Assembly: GCA_021828865.1 (NCBI GenBank)
Contig: JAJZCW010000017.1
Span: 1 to 64,000 of the forward strand
Direction of reading: 5' to 3'
DNA from: Bacillota bacterium
GTDB lineage: Bacteria > Bacillota > Bacilli > Alicyclobacillales > SLC66
DNA: 64,000 nucleotides
Both the position numbers and the translations under genes were made by a program. This document shows positions 16,917 to 26,583 of the stretch, piece after piece (position 1 is the first letter of the stretch; each line of letters opens with the position of its first letter). The notes under the pieces are model-generated. The model made no database searches. It saw nothing but the letters and a program-made list of their open reading frames with translations, and had not been told where the DNA came from.

Positions 16917-16948
16917 TATTGCTATCCAGGGACTGGTATGGGGAGTAA

Positions 16949-18289
16949 GTGGGCATAACCACCAACGAATTAATGGATTTTTTATGGGCAATCTTACTTG
17001 TGGTGATTAATGGGTACTTTGTCGCCGCTGAATTTGCGATTGTCCGGACAAGGCGTACCCGCATCGAACAGTACGTGCAACAAGGTAATAAAATGGCAAA
17101 ACATGCTTTTGATTTGATCAATAACATCAATGCCTATTTATCCGCTACACAACTAGGCATTACGCTTGCATCGCTTGGACTGGGCTGGACAGCTGATCAA
17201 TCGCTCACTCCGGTAATTAAATCTGCTTTTTTTGCGTTTAATAAAGGCAGCTCCACATTTACTAGTGTGGTATCCGCTGTGGTTGCGTTTGCCCTTGTCA
17301 CTTTTTTGCAAATCGTGTTCGGGGAACTGGTGCCAAAGACATTATCGATTTCCCGGGCTGAAGGTTGGTTGATGGGAACCGCGTGGTCATTAAAGGCGTT
17401 TTACAAAATCATGTTTCCCTTTATCTGGATTCTGAATAAATCTGCTTCTGGAGTACTTGGCATCGCCAACATCTCTGTCAATTCCGGTGTGGAAATGGCT
17501 CACTCCGAAGAAGAGTTGCGGATGATCGTGACGCGTAGCCATGAAAGTGGCGAGATTGACGAAACAGAGAGGGAATTGTTTGATAACGTGTTTGCTTTTG
17601 CCGATAGGGTGGCAAGGGAAATCATGGTTCCCCGGACAGATATGGTGTGCCTCTTTACCGATCAGTCGCTTCAAGAGTGCCTAGACGTCATTCAAAATGA
17701 TCGGCATACGAGGTTCCCATATTGTCACGATGATAAGGATCATGTGGTTGGCCTTATTCACAGTAAAGATTTGTTCAGTTATGTCTTGCGCGGAGGCACC
17801 GATACGCCTGGTGCCATTCGAAAATTGGCGCGCAAAATCGTGACGGTTCCTGAAGCGCTTGGCATCGACGAGGTGCTAAAAGTGTTGCAAAGGGAACGAT
17901 CCGGGCTCGCTATCGTCATAGACGAGTATGGCGGGACAGCGGGCATGGTGACGCTGGAAGACGTGATTGAAGAACTGGTGGGCGAAATCCAGGATGAATT
18001 CGATGAAGAGCGTCCGCCGGTGGAAGAGATGAAAGGCTATTTTTCGATTGACGCAAGAATGTTAATTGAAGAAGTGAATGAACTTTTCGGATTTACGCTA
18101 TCCGACGAAGAAGTGGATACGATTGGCGGTTGGCTCTATTCCCAATTGACTGGCCCTCTCAAAGTGGGACTTGAGATAGAATACGAAGGGGCTAGGTTTG
18201 TGGTGGCGGAAGCAGACAATCTTCGCATCACGAGGGTTAATGTTTTTCCTCCTGTAGAAAAGATTGCTGAAGAAGTATTGGCAGATTGA
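16949..18289 (+). CDS. CNNM/CorC (hemolysin-family) transporter with CBS domains
   Basis: A 446-residue protein. The N-terminal CNNM membrane domain (about 1-195) has four hydrophobic segments and the sequence ISRAEGW. A CBS pair (about 215-340) carries IMVPRTDMV and IVIDEYGGTAGMVTLEDVIEELVGEI, the latter diagnostic for the family. The C-terminal CorC_HlyC domain (about 355-440) follows. Members export Mg2+ or Co2+; the older name hemolysin is misleading. GTG 16949 has GGGGAG upstream. The leader with an internal terminator suggests ion-linked control, an inference only. Confidence 0.9.
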   Translation: MGITTNELMDFLWAILLVVINGYFVAAEFAIVRTRRTRIEQYVQQGNKMAKHAFDLINNINAYLSATQLGITLASLGLGWTADQSLTPVIKSAFFAFNKGSSTFTSVVSAVVAFALVTFLQIVFGELVPKTLSISRAEGWLMGTAWSLKAFYKIMFPFIWILNKSASGVLGIANISVNSGVEMAHSEEELRMIVTRSHESGEIDETERELFDNVFAFADRVAREIMVPRTDMVCLFTDQSLQECLDVIQNDRHTRFPYCHDDKDHVVGLIHSKDLFSYVLRGGTDTPGAIRKLARKIVTVPEALGIDEVLKVLQRERSGLAIVIDEYGGTAGMVTLEDVIEELVGEIQDEFDEERPPVEEMKGYFSIDARMLIEEVNELFGFTLSDEEVDTIGGWLYSQLTGPLKVGLEIEYEGARFVVAEADNLRITRVNVFPPVEKIAEEVLAD

Positions 18290-18323
18290 TGATAAAATGT
18301 GCAGCAAGAGTGGTGATTAATGA

Positions 18324-18779
18324 ATGGATAAAGTAGCAGTGAGGTTTCAGCCTCAACGTGCCGAAATCGCAGTGGATCGCGGACAAAGTGTGATGGAAGC
18401 GGCGAAACTGGGCAAAATCACTTTGCCTCACAAGTGTGGGGGGCACGGATCGTGCGGCACCTGCAAAGTGCTTGTGGAGAGCAAAACAGATTTGAGTATT
18501 CCTACTAAAATGGAATTGCGTCACCTGACGGAAGAGAAATTAACCATGGGATATCGACTGGCATGCCAGTGCAGTTTGACGGGTCCTGCCACCATCACAG
18601 TGCCAGAAGAGCCTTTCAGACGGGTGGTTCGGGAAATGTTAGAACTGCAGCGACAGGAGCAAATGATTCAAAGCTCAGTTTTGATTCCTGTCGCTGTGGC
18701 AGACGAAGGCACTGTGGAGGAAACGGAAACAATGCCTGACGATAACGATCCCAGCCGGGAAATTTGGGGATTGTATTAA
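18324..18779 (+). CDS. 2Fe-2S ferredoxin with C-terminal extension
   Basis: A 151-residue protein whose first 95 residues are a plant-type 2Fe-2S ferredoxin: Cys 38, 44 and 47 in HKCGGHGSCGTCKV and Cys 81 in YRLACQC. The extra 55 residues (helical, acidic, ending in EIWGLY) are not part of the fold. It probably carries electrons to an unidentified partner. ATG 18324. The stop overlaps the convergent ABC exporter gene by four bases. Confidence 0.9.
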   Translation: MDKVAVRFQPQRAEIAVDRGQSVMEAAKLGKITLPHKCGGHGSCGTCKVLVESKTDLSIPTKMELRHLTEEKLTMGYRLACQCSLTGPATITVPEEPFRRVVREMLELQRQEQMIQSSVLIPVAVADEGTVEETETMPDDNDPSREIWGLY

Positions 18780-20866
18780 GCAGTCGTACGCTCATGGTAT
18801 TGAAGCTCATATAAGTCGTGATAAAGCCCGCCAAGTTGCAAAAGTACTTGGTGGGTTCCTTTTTCTCTGACCCTACCTTTGTGCATGACGATAATCTGAT
18901 CTGCATGTTGGATAGTGGATAAGCGGTGGGCGACAATCAATGTGGTACGTCCCTCCATCAAGGTTTCGAGTGCGTTTTGGATGAGCACCTCTGTCTCTGT
19001 ATCGATATTGGAGGTTGCCTCGTCAAGCACCAAAATGGTAGGGTCATACGCAAGCGCGCGGGCGAAGGACAGGAGTTGCCTTTCACCGAAGGAAAAAGTG
19101 GACCCTCGCTCTTGAACAGGTTCGTGAATGCCATGCGACAATTTATTAATAAAGTGTGTGGCATTTACTTTTCCAATAATATCCATGATGGTGGCATCAG
19201 TGATATCGGTTTGATTTAACCGAATGTTGGAGGCGACATCGCCGGTAAATAGGAACACATCCTGCAATACCACCCCAATGTGGCGGCGAAGCTCCTCTTT
19301 ACTCATTTGGCGAATGTCAACGTCATCCACCTTAATGCTCCCTTTTTGCACATCGTACAGTCGGGAAATCAGGCTAAGAATGGAACTTTTTCCCGCGCCC
19401 GTGGCTCCCACAAACGCCACGGTTTGACCAGGTTCCACCGTAAAGCTGACATCTTTTAATACCCAATCCTCTCCCAGATAGGCAAACCACACATGCTCAA
19501 ACTCAATCCGTCCCACCACTTTGGGAAGGGTGACAGGAACTTCGGGGTTCTGTATTCGGTCCTCGGTATCAAGCAAGATGAAAATGCGTTCAGAGGATGC
19601 CATGGCGGATTGAAGAATGTTGTATTTTTCTGTAAGGTCGTTGATTGGCTGGAAAAATTGTTCCACATAGGTGATAAACGCATATAGCGTCCCAAAATTG
19701 ATGAGGTGCGAAATCGCGCGCCCGCCTCCAAACCAGATGAGGATAGCCAGCACGAAGTCATAAATCAGGTCCATAGAGGGACGAAACACGGCATTGGCCG
19801 TCATTTCTTTCCAACTGGATTGAAAGTGGTCACGGTTGATTTCCTCAAATTGCTCAAAACTTTGGCGTTGTTTGTTAAATAATTGGATGATGCGGATGCC
19901 GGAAATATTCTCGGAAAGGGATGCGTTGATTTTGGCTAGCTTGACTCGTACCTGACGATATGCTTGCCTTGCGACGATGCGATAGATGCTCGTAGCGATG
20001 CCGATCAGTGGTATCGCGATGAAAGCGAGTAGCGCTAATTGCCAGTTCATTTGCAGCATCACAATGATGATCCCAAGCAAGATAAAAAAGTCATTAAAAA
20101 TATTCACCATGATGTTGGCATACATATCGTTCAGTGTCTGGGTGTCGTTCATGACTCTGGTGACCAGACGACCAACGGGATTGCGGTCAAAAAAAGCAAG
20201 CGACAGGCCTTGGATATGCTCGAAAATCAGTTTTCTAATTTGGTAGATGATGCGTTGCACGGTCCACTGCAGCACATAGGTTTGAATGTAATTTAACACT
20301 ACGCCCACCACGATAAGGATCAAAAACAATAGGCCCAGATTCATTACGCCCTTTGCATCGTGGCTGTGAATCTCTTTAATGGCAGCAGGGGAGAGCGGAA
20401 CTTCCGGATAAGAGTGGCCGGAGATGATGATAGTATGCCCTTGCTTTTTTGCATCACCTGTAATGGGCGTGAGGTGACCAGTAGGGTGGAATACGCTGAT
20501 CGGTGCTTTGATCAGGTAATCCGCACGGTTGATGGTTACAATTTGGCAACCTTCCGTTGGGAGTGTGGATCGGCTGGGCATATCCTGAATACGGATGTAG
20601 CGTTGTCCCTGTAGGGCAATCACAGCTCCTTTAGGTGCGTTAACGGGGGCAACAATCATCGGTTGATTAAAGGCGGTGATATGGTCGTCAATCGCAATTT
20701 TCATGATATATGGTCTAGCCAGATTCGAGACCGTCATGATGAGCAGCATAAAAATGCAGAGCAAAATCCATCCCGCATACGGCTTTGCAAATCCCAGCAA
20801 GCGCTTCATGATCTTGCTGTCATATGCTTTCCCCATGATCTCTTCGTCTTGTATGATGTCTGCCAT
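18776..20866 (-). CDS. ABC exporter half-transporter, BmrD/YheH-like
   Basis: A 696-residue fused TMD-NBD protein. Between helices 1 and 2 (about residues 66-170) lies an insert of about 105 residues that would sit outside the cell, as in BmrD. The NBD has Walker A GATGAGKSS, a non-standard signature FSFGERQ in place of LSGGQ, Walker B TILVLDEATSNIDTET with the catalytic Glu present, and an IVAHRLSTI H-loop. With the next gene it forms a heterodimer like BmrC/BmrD, a multidrug exporter. Its start is 9 bases after the partner's stop. Confidence 0.9.
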   Translation of the reverse strand: MADIIQDEEIMGKAYDSKIMKRLLGFAKPYAGWILLCIFMLLIMTVSNLARPYIMKIAIDDHITAFNQPMIVAPVNAPKGAVIALQGQRYIRIQDMPSRSTLPTEGCQIVTINRADYLIKAPISVFHPTGHLTPITGDAKKQGHTIIISGHSYPEVPLSPAAIKEIHSHDAKGVMNLGLLFLILIVVGVVLNYIQTYVLQWTVQRIIYQIRKLIFEHIQGLSLAFFDRNPVGRLVTRVMNDTQTLNDMYANIMVNIFNDFFILLGIIIVMLQMNWQLALLAFIAIPLIGIATSIYRIVARQAYRQVRVKLAKINASLSENISGIRIIQLFNKQRQSFEQFEEINRDHFQSSWKEMTANAVFRPSMDLIYDFVLAILIWFGGGRAISHLINFGTLYAFITYVEQFFQPINDLTEKYNILQSAMASSERIFILLDTEDRIQNPEVPVTLPKVVGRIEFEHVWFAYLGEDWVLKDVSFTVEPGQTVAFVGATGAGKSSILSLISRLYDVQKGSIKVDDVDIRQMSKEELRRHIGVVLQDVFLFTGDVASNIRLNQTDITDATIMDIIGKVNATHFINKLSHGIHEPVQERGSTFSFGERQLLSFARALAYDPTILVLDEATSNIDTETEVLIQNALETLMEGRTTLIVAHRLSTIQHADQIIVMHKGRVREKGTHQVLLQLGGLYHDLYELQYHERTTA

Positions 20867-20875
20867 GATTCGCCT

Positions 20876-22630
20876 CTAGTCTCCGTTAACGGCAATTTTG
20901 TCTTCCAACTGCTGCATGCGATAAAGCTCGGCATAGATACCGCCGTGTTGCAACAGCGTATCGTGGTTCCCTCGCTCGACGATACGGCCCTCGTCGATGA
21001 CAACAATTTCGTCCGCATCCTGAATGGAGGAAATTCGGTGGGCAATGCGAATGCTGGTGCGCGCTGACAGGATGTATTTTAGGCCAGATAATATAGCGTC
21101 TTCCGTCTTGGTATCCACCGCCGACAAACTATCATCCATGATGAGGATGCGGGGATTTTTAAGGATAGCGCGGGCAATGGACACGCGTTGTTTTTGCCCC
21201 CCAGATAGGGTAACGCCCCGTTCTCCCAGCATGGTATCGTACCCGTGTGGGAATTCGACGATGTTGTCATGCACCTGTGCAATCCTTGCCGCTTCCATCA
21301 CTTGTCGTTCGTTCGCCTCTTGTACACCTAACGCGATGTTGTCGGTGATGGTGGTGGAAAATAGGAAGTTATCCTGCGGCACGTAACCAATCGCATCGCG
21401 AATCGTAGTTCGCTCTAAGTTGCGAATGTCATGTCCATCAATAAACACGGTGCCAGCTGGGGGATCGTAAACACGCAGCAGGAGATTGACCAGTGTCGTT
21501 TTGCCGCTGCCCGTGCGACCGACGATCGCCAGTGATTGACCCTCTTCCACTTTGAGGTCGATGTGATGCAGTGTGGGCTGTTTGGCTCCTGGATACGTGA
21601 ATGTAAGGCCTTTGAATTCGATTTTGCCATAGCGAATGAGGGAAGCTTCGGGATTTTCCACATCGACGATGTCCGGCGCTTCGAGGAATATCTGGTTCAG
21701 CCGCTCCATGGAGGCGGCTCCGCGTTGCAGGATGTTGATGACAAAACCGATCGCCATGATGGGCCATGTCAACAAGCCCAAATAACTGTTGAACGCGATA
21801 TAGTCTCCTAATGTGATTTGCCCATTGACCACCTGTATACCTCCGTACACGAGTGCAATCACGAAGGCGAGCGTGGAGATAAATTGGATGAGTGGATTGT
21901 AGATGCTTTGAATGCTTGCAAGTTTCATTTGTTTATTAAAAAAATCCCGGTTGCCACTTAAAAATTGTTCGATTCCTGATTTTTCCTGGACAAATGTTTT
22001 GATAATGCGGATTCCTGAGAGGTTCTCCTGCACAAAGTCCGTCAATTGGGAAAAAGAATCCTGCACAGCAATAAACCGTTTGTGAATAAGTTTTCCGAAA
22101 AAAAGGACCACCACTGCGAGAATGGGGAGTGGCAATAACGAGAAGAACACCAGTGACAGGTTGGAGGTGTAGAGCATCATGATCAGTGTGGTGATAATAA
22201 GAAAAATAGGGTCTACGATCATCACGAGTCCTGAACCAAGTGCATAGCGAACAGCAAAGACATCATTAGTAGCATGGGCCATCAGATCACCGGTTTTGTG
22301 TTTAGAAAAGTAGTTGGCGGATAATTTGAGCAAGTGCTGATAGATCCGGTTACGCATTTCATATTCGAGTTTGCGTGCGGTGCCGAAAATGTACATCCGC
22401 CACCTGTATCGGGAAAAAGCGACCATCCATCCTAAGCCAAAAAAGAGAAGGGCATAAAAAAGAAGCCGTGAAGTGGTCAACTGGTTCAGGGAAAATTCTT
22501 CTGCGAAGGAACCCAGAATCTTGGGAATGACCAGTTGCAGGCTGTCAACAAAAATAACCCAGAAAATCCCTAACAAATAATTTTTGCGGTTAGCAAAAAG
22601 AAAGTCCTTCACCGTTCGGAAAGGCCCCAT
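20876..22630 (-). CDS. ABC exporter half-transporter, BmrC/YheI-like
   Basis: A 584-residue TMD-NBD protein with six helices (about 15-310). The NBD has Walker A GRTGSGKTT, canonical signature LSGGQKQR, and Walker B RILIMDDSLSAVDTKTE, where Asp replaces the catalytic Glu, plus an IAHRISSI H-loop. A degenerate Walker B here and a degenerate signature in the partner together give one dead and one active ATP site, as in heterodimeric BmrCD. ATG 22630 has AAGGAGC 7 bases upstream. No BmrB-like attenuator peptide was recognised upstream. Confidence 0.9.
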   Translation of the reverse strand: MGPFRTVKDFLFANRKNYLLGIFWVIFVDSLQLVIPKILGSFAEEFSLNQLTTSRLLFYALLFFGLGWMVAFSRYRWRMYIFGTARKLEYEMRNRIYQHLLKLSANYFSKHKTGDLMAHATNDVFAVRYALGSGLVMIVDPIFLIITTLIMMLYTSNLSLVFFSLLPLPILAVVVLFFGKLIHKRFIAVQDSFSQLTDFVQENLSGIRIIKTFVQEKSGIEQFLSGNRDFFNKQMKLASIQSIYNPLIQFISTLAFVIALVYGGIQVVNGQITLGDYIAFNSYLGLLTWPIMAIGFVINILQRGAASMERLNQIFLEAPDIVDVENPEASLIRYGKIEFKGLTFTYPGAKQPTLHHIDLKVEEGQSLAIVGRTGSGKTTLVNLLLRVYDPPAGTVFIDGHDIRNLERTTIRDAIGYVPQDNFLFSTTITDNIALGVQEANERQVMEAARIAQVHDNIVEFPHGYDTMLGERGVTLSGGQKQRVSIARAILKNPRILIMDDSLSAVDTKTEDAILSGLKYILSARTSIRIAHRISSIQDADEIVVIDEGRIVERGNHDTLLQHGGIYAELYRMQQLEDKIAVNGD

Positions 22631-22664
22631 GACTGATGCTCCTTTCTATAGGTGACGCTGGTGG

Positions 22665-23678
22665 TTATTGGTTCATCAAAGCGAGGATGTTTGCCACATA
22701 ACGCTGTGTTTCAGGATAAGGAGGAATGCCGCCATATTCTGCTACTGCATGGCTTCCGGCATTATATGCGGCTAGGGCCAGAGGTACATTGCCGCGATAA
22801 CTTTTTAAGAGCTCACTGAGGTAATTCATCCCTCCAAGTAAATTGGACAGTGGATCATAAGGATTGGACACACCAAGTGTGGCTGCAGTTTCAGGCATCA
22901 GCTGCATGAGTCCCATGGCACCTGCTGAAGAGGTGGCGGTAGGGGAATAGCCTGATTCTTCCGTGACCACTGCGTTGACTAGTTTGGGATCAAGGCCGTA
23001 TTGTGGCGCGTATTCATTGATCCATGTTTGAATCGTCGCTTTGTTGACGGAGTTGGTGTTGGTAGTATTGGCAGAATTAATCGACGAAGGTAGTGTCTGA
23101 TTGATGACTGGGGTTGACAGTGATCCCATGGGGATTTGGTTCCCTGCCATCGTGATCCCTGCCGTTCCTCCGATGTTGCTCGAACTGCTAAGAAGTAGCG
23201 GGAGCAAATTAGAATTCAGAAGTGAACTAATGGAACTACTGCTTGGCGTTGAAGTCGTTGAACTGCCTGGCATAGTGCTTTGCATGGCGGCAGCATTTTC
23301 AAGTATAGAGAGAGCGGAAGAACTGGAATTTCCACTCCCACCGAGTAAACTTCCTCCGAAAAGGTTCGAACTTGAACTATTGCTCGAACTGCCTGTCGAG
23401 TTCAGCATGCTGGCCAGTGAATTATTCATTTGATTTTGTATAAGCAAACTGAACAAGTCAGCAATGTTGGCGGCTTGATTAGTATTGGCGCTATTCGTTA
23501 CTGTGCTCGTCGCAGTGCCATTGCCAGTGCTTGCCGTGCTGCTGCTTCCTATGGCCTGATTCAGTAATGTGGAAAAACTCGGTGTATTATTGACATTATT
23601 CTGTGATGGTTTCGTGCTGCCTGTTGTCGTGGCCAAGGGTTTGACTGTGTTCAATGGAGATGACGGATCGATAATCAA
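22665..23678 (-). CDS. Lytic transglycosylase-like protein with Ser/Thr/Asn-rich N-terminus
   Basis: A 337-residue protein. Residues 1-210 are low-complexity, rich in Ser, Thr, Asn and Ala. Residues about 220-337 are an SLT (goose-lysozyme-like) domain: catalytic Glu in VTEESGYSP, then SAGAMGLMQLMPETA, NPYDPLSNLLGGMNYL and ALAAYNAG. Such enzymes cleave the MurNAc-GlcNAc bond of peptidoglycan. No Sec signal is evident, as in Bacillus YjbJ, so the export route is unclear. TTG 23678 follows AAAAGGAG. The 3' end is 35 bases from the start of the ABC pair, perhaps one transcription unit. Confidence 0.85.
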   Translation of the reverse strand: MIIDPSSPLNTVKPLATTTGSTKPSQNNVNNTPSFSTLLNQAIGSSSTASTGNGTATSTVTNSANTNQAANIADLFSLLIQNQMNNSLASMLNSTGSSSNSSSSNLFGGSLLGGSGNSSSSALSILENAAAMQSTMPGSSTTSTPSSSSISSLLNSNLLPLLLSSSSNIGGTAGITMAGNQIPMGSLSTPVINQTLPSSINSANTTNTNSVNKATIQTWINEYAPQYGLDPKLVNAVVTEESGYSPTATSSAGAMGLMQLMPETAATLGVSNPYDPLSNLLGGMNYLSELLKSYRGNVPLALAAYNAGSHAVAEYGGIPPYPETQRYVANILALMNQ

Positions 23679-23760
23679 GCGATAAACTCCTTTTATGTAC
23701 GCACCTATAAACTAGTGTAATTATAGTTGATTTTGAGAATGACAACAATGTTTAGGCTTG

Positions 23761-24360
23761 TCACTTTGTAGCCGCCTTTTTGGTTAGCGCACTCATTAAT
23801 AGTGATTTGAGGGGTTTTGTCAACTCGGCAAGTGGAGGACTTTGCGGATTCAAAAAACTCATGAGCATCACCTCATGAATGGCACCAAGCCATGCATAAG
23901 CTGTAAGATTCACATCAAGCGGTGCAATAGAACCGTCGTCAATCGCGGATTGAAGGTGTCCTGCAATCACAGCCGCAAATTTCTGGTGGGCGTCAAAAAC
24001 TTCACGATCAAAAGTTTTACCAAGTCCTGTTGCCTCGAGAAACAACAAGCGGGTCGCCTTTTCATGGCGCGAAAAAATTTGTAGAACGGTTTCAAGCGCT
24101 GCTTCGATTTTCAGCTCCGCGCCGGCTTTATCCTCAATCGCTTTATCCACCTCTGCGACAATCCGTTCGACAAGCGTACCAAGAAGTGCTTTGAATATCG
24201 ATTTTTTGCTTGGAAAATGGAAATAAAATGCGCCTTTTGAGGTATCGGACAATTTGGTGATGTCATCCACCAAGGCCCCGTTATAACCTTTGTCGGAAAA
24301 CACATCGATCGCCGCATCCAGGATTCGTTGTTTAGTGCCTTCTTTATCCCGTTTGGCCAC
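23761..24360 (-). CDS. TetR-family regulator, FadR-like
   Basis: A 199-residue TetR/AcrR protein. The N-terminal HTH (about 8-55) is RILDAAIDVFSDKGYNGALVDDI...SDTSKGAFYFHFPSKKSIF. The ligand-binding domain includes a long helix with LFLEATGLGKTFDREVFDAHQKF, a pattern I associate with acyl-CoA-sensing FadR-type regulators of Bacilli. GTG 24360 has AAGGAGA upstream and overlaps the FtsA-like gene by 17 bases, so the two are translationally coupled. It may control the fatty-acid operon at 14.1 kb; this is inference. Confidence 0.85.
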   Translation of the reverse strand: MAKRDKEGTKQRILDAAIDVFSDKGYNGALVDDITKLSDTSKGAFYFHFPSKKSIFKALLGTLVERIVAEVDKAIEDKAGAELKIEAALETVLQIFSRHEKATRLLFLEATGLGKTFDREVFDAHQKFAAVIAGHLQSAIDDGSIAPLDVNLTAYAWLGAIHEVMLMSFLNPQSPPLAELTKPLKSLLMSALTKKAATK

Positions 24361-26557
24361 TTGTCATCTCTCCTTGCCGTAATTTCGGATCCGGAAGTCG
24401 ATCCTCCCAATAAATTTCCACGGAGTCGTTATGTTCCAATACGGTCGTGAAGTCAGCGGTTTCACCATTTCTTCTCATGATCAACCGCGCTTTTCCCAAT
24501 CCCTGCATTCTCAGATTGTCACCCAAGCGGTAAATGACATCGCTGATGGTGATGGGGCTGTCTACCTTTCCGGGTAAGGGGTCATACGAAATCTCATCTC
24601 TGTCGCTCACCTTTGTCTGCAGAGTGGTAGCTTTGCCATTCAAGAGGATAGGTGCCTGCGTACGGAACACTTCCAATTTACCGTTCACAGTCAACTGGAA
24701 TGGCGTCACCTCCGTATACACGATGTTCGCTTTCTGAAGGACATCTTGAATGGTGAGCGGTGGAACTTCGACCATATAAATCGCCATCTCGTCCTCGATC
24801 ACAGCACTGATATCCATTTTGAATAACCCTTCCCGATCAGAGGTGACCCGATATAATGGTTGATGCCATTCCTTCCATTCGCCGTTGATCTTGAGATGAA
24901 GGGAAGTGTCCCAATTGATTTTTTTATAGGTAATAAGGACATCGCTAACGGTAGGCCATTTGATGTGAATCTGGTCCCGGTCTTTGAGTTTGCTGGTGGC
25001 GGTTGCCGCTCGGCCATTGATCAGCAGCACTGGATCCACAGCAATTTGCTCATGATTGATCCAAATGATGCGTTTCTTAGCAGTGTCGATCAAATCGCCG
25101 AGTGTACCTGATGCTCCCTGACCAGGTTTGCCAGGTACGACCTCCAACTCATCTCCTGCCTCAAGTATTTCAGCAAGAGAGGTGGGTTGGTGGTTTTTCA
25201 TCAGTTTACCCTGGGAACCAATGGTCCCTGTCAAGGACTGAACTTGGCCATCAATTTCTACCACAATTGCAGCGCCGGGACGCGTTTTGAGAATCGAAAG
25301 ATCTACCCCAGCTTCGAGCAGCGCATCCCCAACGGTGAGCGGATGAAACGCAAATAGGCGCGTGGCATGTCCATCCACACTGACGGTGATCGGAGTAATT
25401 TCGCTGGAGGCTGCGGCAAGTGCAATGCCTATTGGGGTAACGGCCTCTGGTCCAGTCAGTTGTTCATTACAACCGATCGCATTCGTGATCGATTCCCGAT
25501 CCCGTACCCGCACGCGATCCGAAGAGAGTCCAAGCTTGGCGGCAAGCAGCGATTCAATAAATGGCGTTTTGGCACCGCCACCAATTAACATCACTGCTGT
25601 GGGGGACTTGCCATTTAAATGCAAAATTTCGTCTGCAATTGCCTGCGCGAGGGCATCGATCGAGGGCTTTACTTGTTGAAGAACTTTTTTGCTGGTGACC
25701 GTTTTTGAAATGCCGAGAATATCCTCGAAGGTTTGTTTTGGCTCGAGTAACAACTTTCGCTTCAATAACTCTGCTGCAGGGAAATCCAACAAAAACAAAT
25801 CGACCAGCGCATCGGTAATCTCGTCGCCTGCAATTGGCACCATGCCGTACGCCTGCACGGTTCCATCCGCAGTGATTGCAATATCGGAAGTGCCTGCCCC
25901 AATATCGACGAGGGCGATGTTCAATTTGCGCATGGTTTTGGGGATCAGGGCGTTTAATGCCGCGATCGGTTCCAGCGTGAGGCCATGCATCAAAAGATCA
26001 GCGCCTCGCAGTGCGCTGTCGAGTGAATCAATGACCACACGGGGCAAAAAGGTGGCGATGAGCGAAACTTTTGCTTCTTGGCCGCGTTGGCCGACAAGAT
26101 TTCCGATCCTTTCACCATCCAGGTAAAAGGTATGCACTGAATAGCCTACACAATGTAGGGAAAAAGGGCTGTTATCCGGCACGCGATCCTCACCTGACAA
26201 AAGCATTTTCGCATTTTGCACTGCGAGCAATTGCAAATTGAACACGTCTTCCTGTGAACAGGTATTGCCGCCAAGCGGAAAAGACGCTTCTGCGTCAATA
26301 GTCTTGAGTGCACGTCCTGCTGCCGCGACAGCCACTTGAGAAAGTTCCTGGCGGCTGACTTCCGAAAGTTTTGCCTTGATTCTGGCTATGACGCTGGAAA
26401 CAGCCTGAATATCGTGAATTTGTCCATCCTGCATGGCGCGGTCCTGGTGTTCTTCGGACTCCGTAAAATGGACAATGCATTGATCATTCTCCATCGTATA
26501 AAGAAGACCAGTGACGCCCCTAGTGCCTATATCCAGTGCAAATCGGAAATCTTGCAT
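24344..26557 (-). CDS. FtsA/PilM-like actin-fold ATPase with repetitive beta-grasp-like C-terminus
   Basis: A protein of about 737 residues. The N-terminal 390 have the FtsA/PilM actin fold: FALDIGTRGVTGLL (phosphate 1), IALVDIGAGTSDIAI (phosphate 2, about 215-230) and VMLIGGGAKTPFIESLLA (adenosine, about 325-342). The remaining 345 contain at least four copies of a unit joining a short T-x-x-D helix (TVGDALLEA, TLGDLIDTA, TVSDVLITY, TIQDVLQKA, TISDVIYRL) to an N-G...D-x-D-x-I strand segment (INGRAATATSKLKDRDQI, LNGKATTLQTKVSDRDEI), resembling ThiS/MoaD-type beta-grasp modules. ATG 26557 has AAGGATGG 9 bases upstream. The role is unknown; cell-envelope or division is a guess from fold and the neighbouring transglycosylase. 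Confidence 0.8.
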   Translation of the reverse strand: MQDFRFALDIGTRGVTGLLYTMENDQCIVHFTESEEHQDRAMQDGQIHDIQAVSSVIARIKAKLSEVSRQELSQVAVAAAGRALKTIDAEASFPLGGNTCSQEDVFNLQLLAVQNAKMLLSGEDRVPDNSPFSLHCVGYSVHTFYLDGERIGNLVGQRGQEAKVSLIATFLPRVVIDSLDSALRGADLLMHGLTLEPIAALNALIPKTMRKLNIALVDIGAGTSDIAITADGTVQAYGMVPIAGDEITDALVDLFLLDFPAAELLKRKLLLEPKQTFEDILGISKTVTSKKVLQQVKPSIDALAQAIADEILHLNGKSPTAVMLIGGGAKTPFIESLLAAKLGLSSDRVRVRDRESITNAIGCNEQLTGPEAVTPIGIALAAASSEITPITVSVDGHATRLFAFHPLTVGDALLEAGVDLSILKTRPGAAIVVEIDGQVQSLTGTIGSQGKLMKNHQPTSLAEILEAGDELEVVPGKPGQGASGTLGDLIDTAKKRIIWINHEQIAVDPVLLINGRAATATSKLKDRDQIHIKWPTVSDVLITYKKINWDTSLHLKINGEWKEWHQPLYRVTSDREGLFKMDISAVIEDEMAIYMVEVPPLTIQDVLQKANIVYTEVTPFQLTVNGKLEVFRTQAPILLNGKATTLQTKVSDRDEISYDPLPGKVDSPITISDVIYRLGDNLRMQGLGKARLIMRRNGETADFTTVLEHNDSVEIYWEDRLPDPKLRQGEMTSGQTG

Positions 26558-26583
26558 CCTAACCAACCATCCTTGTTCGCGCT

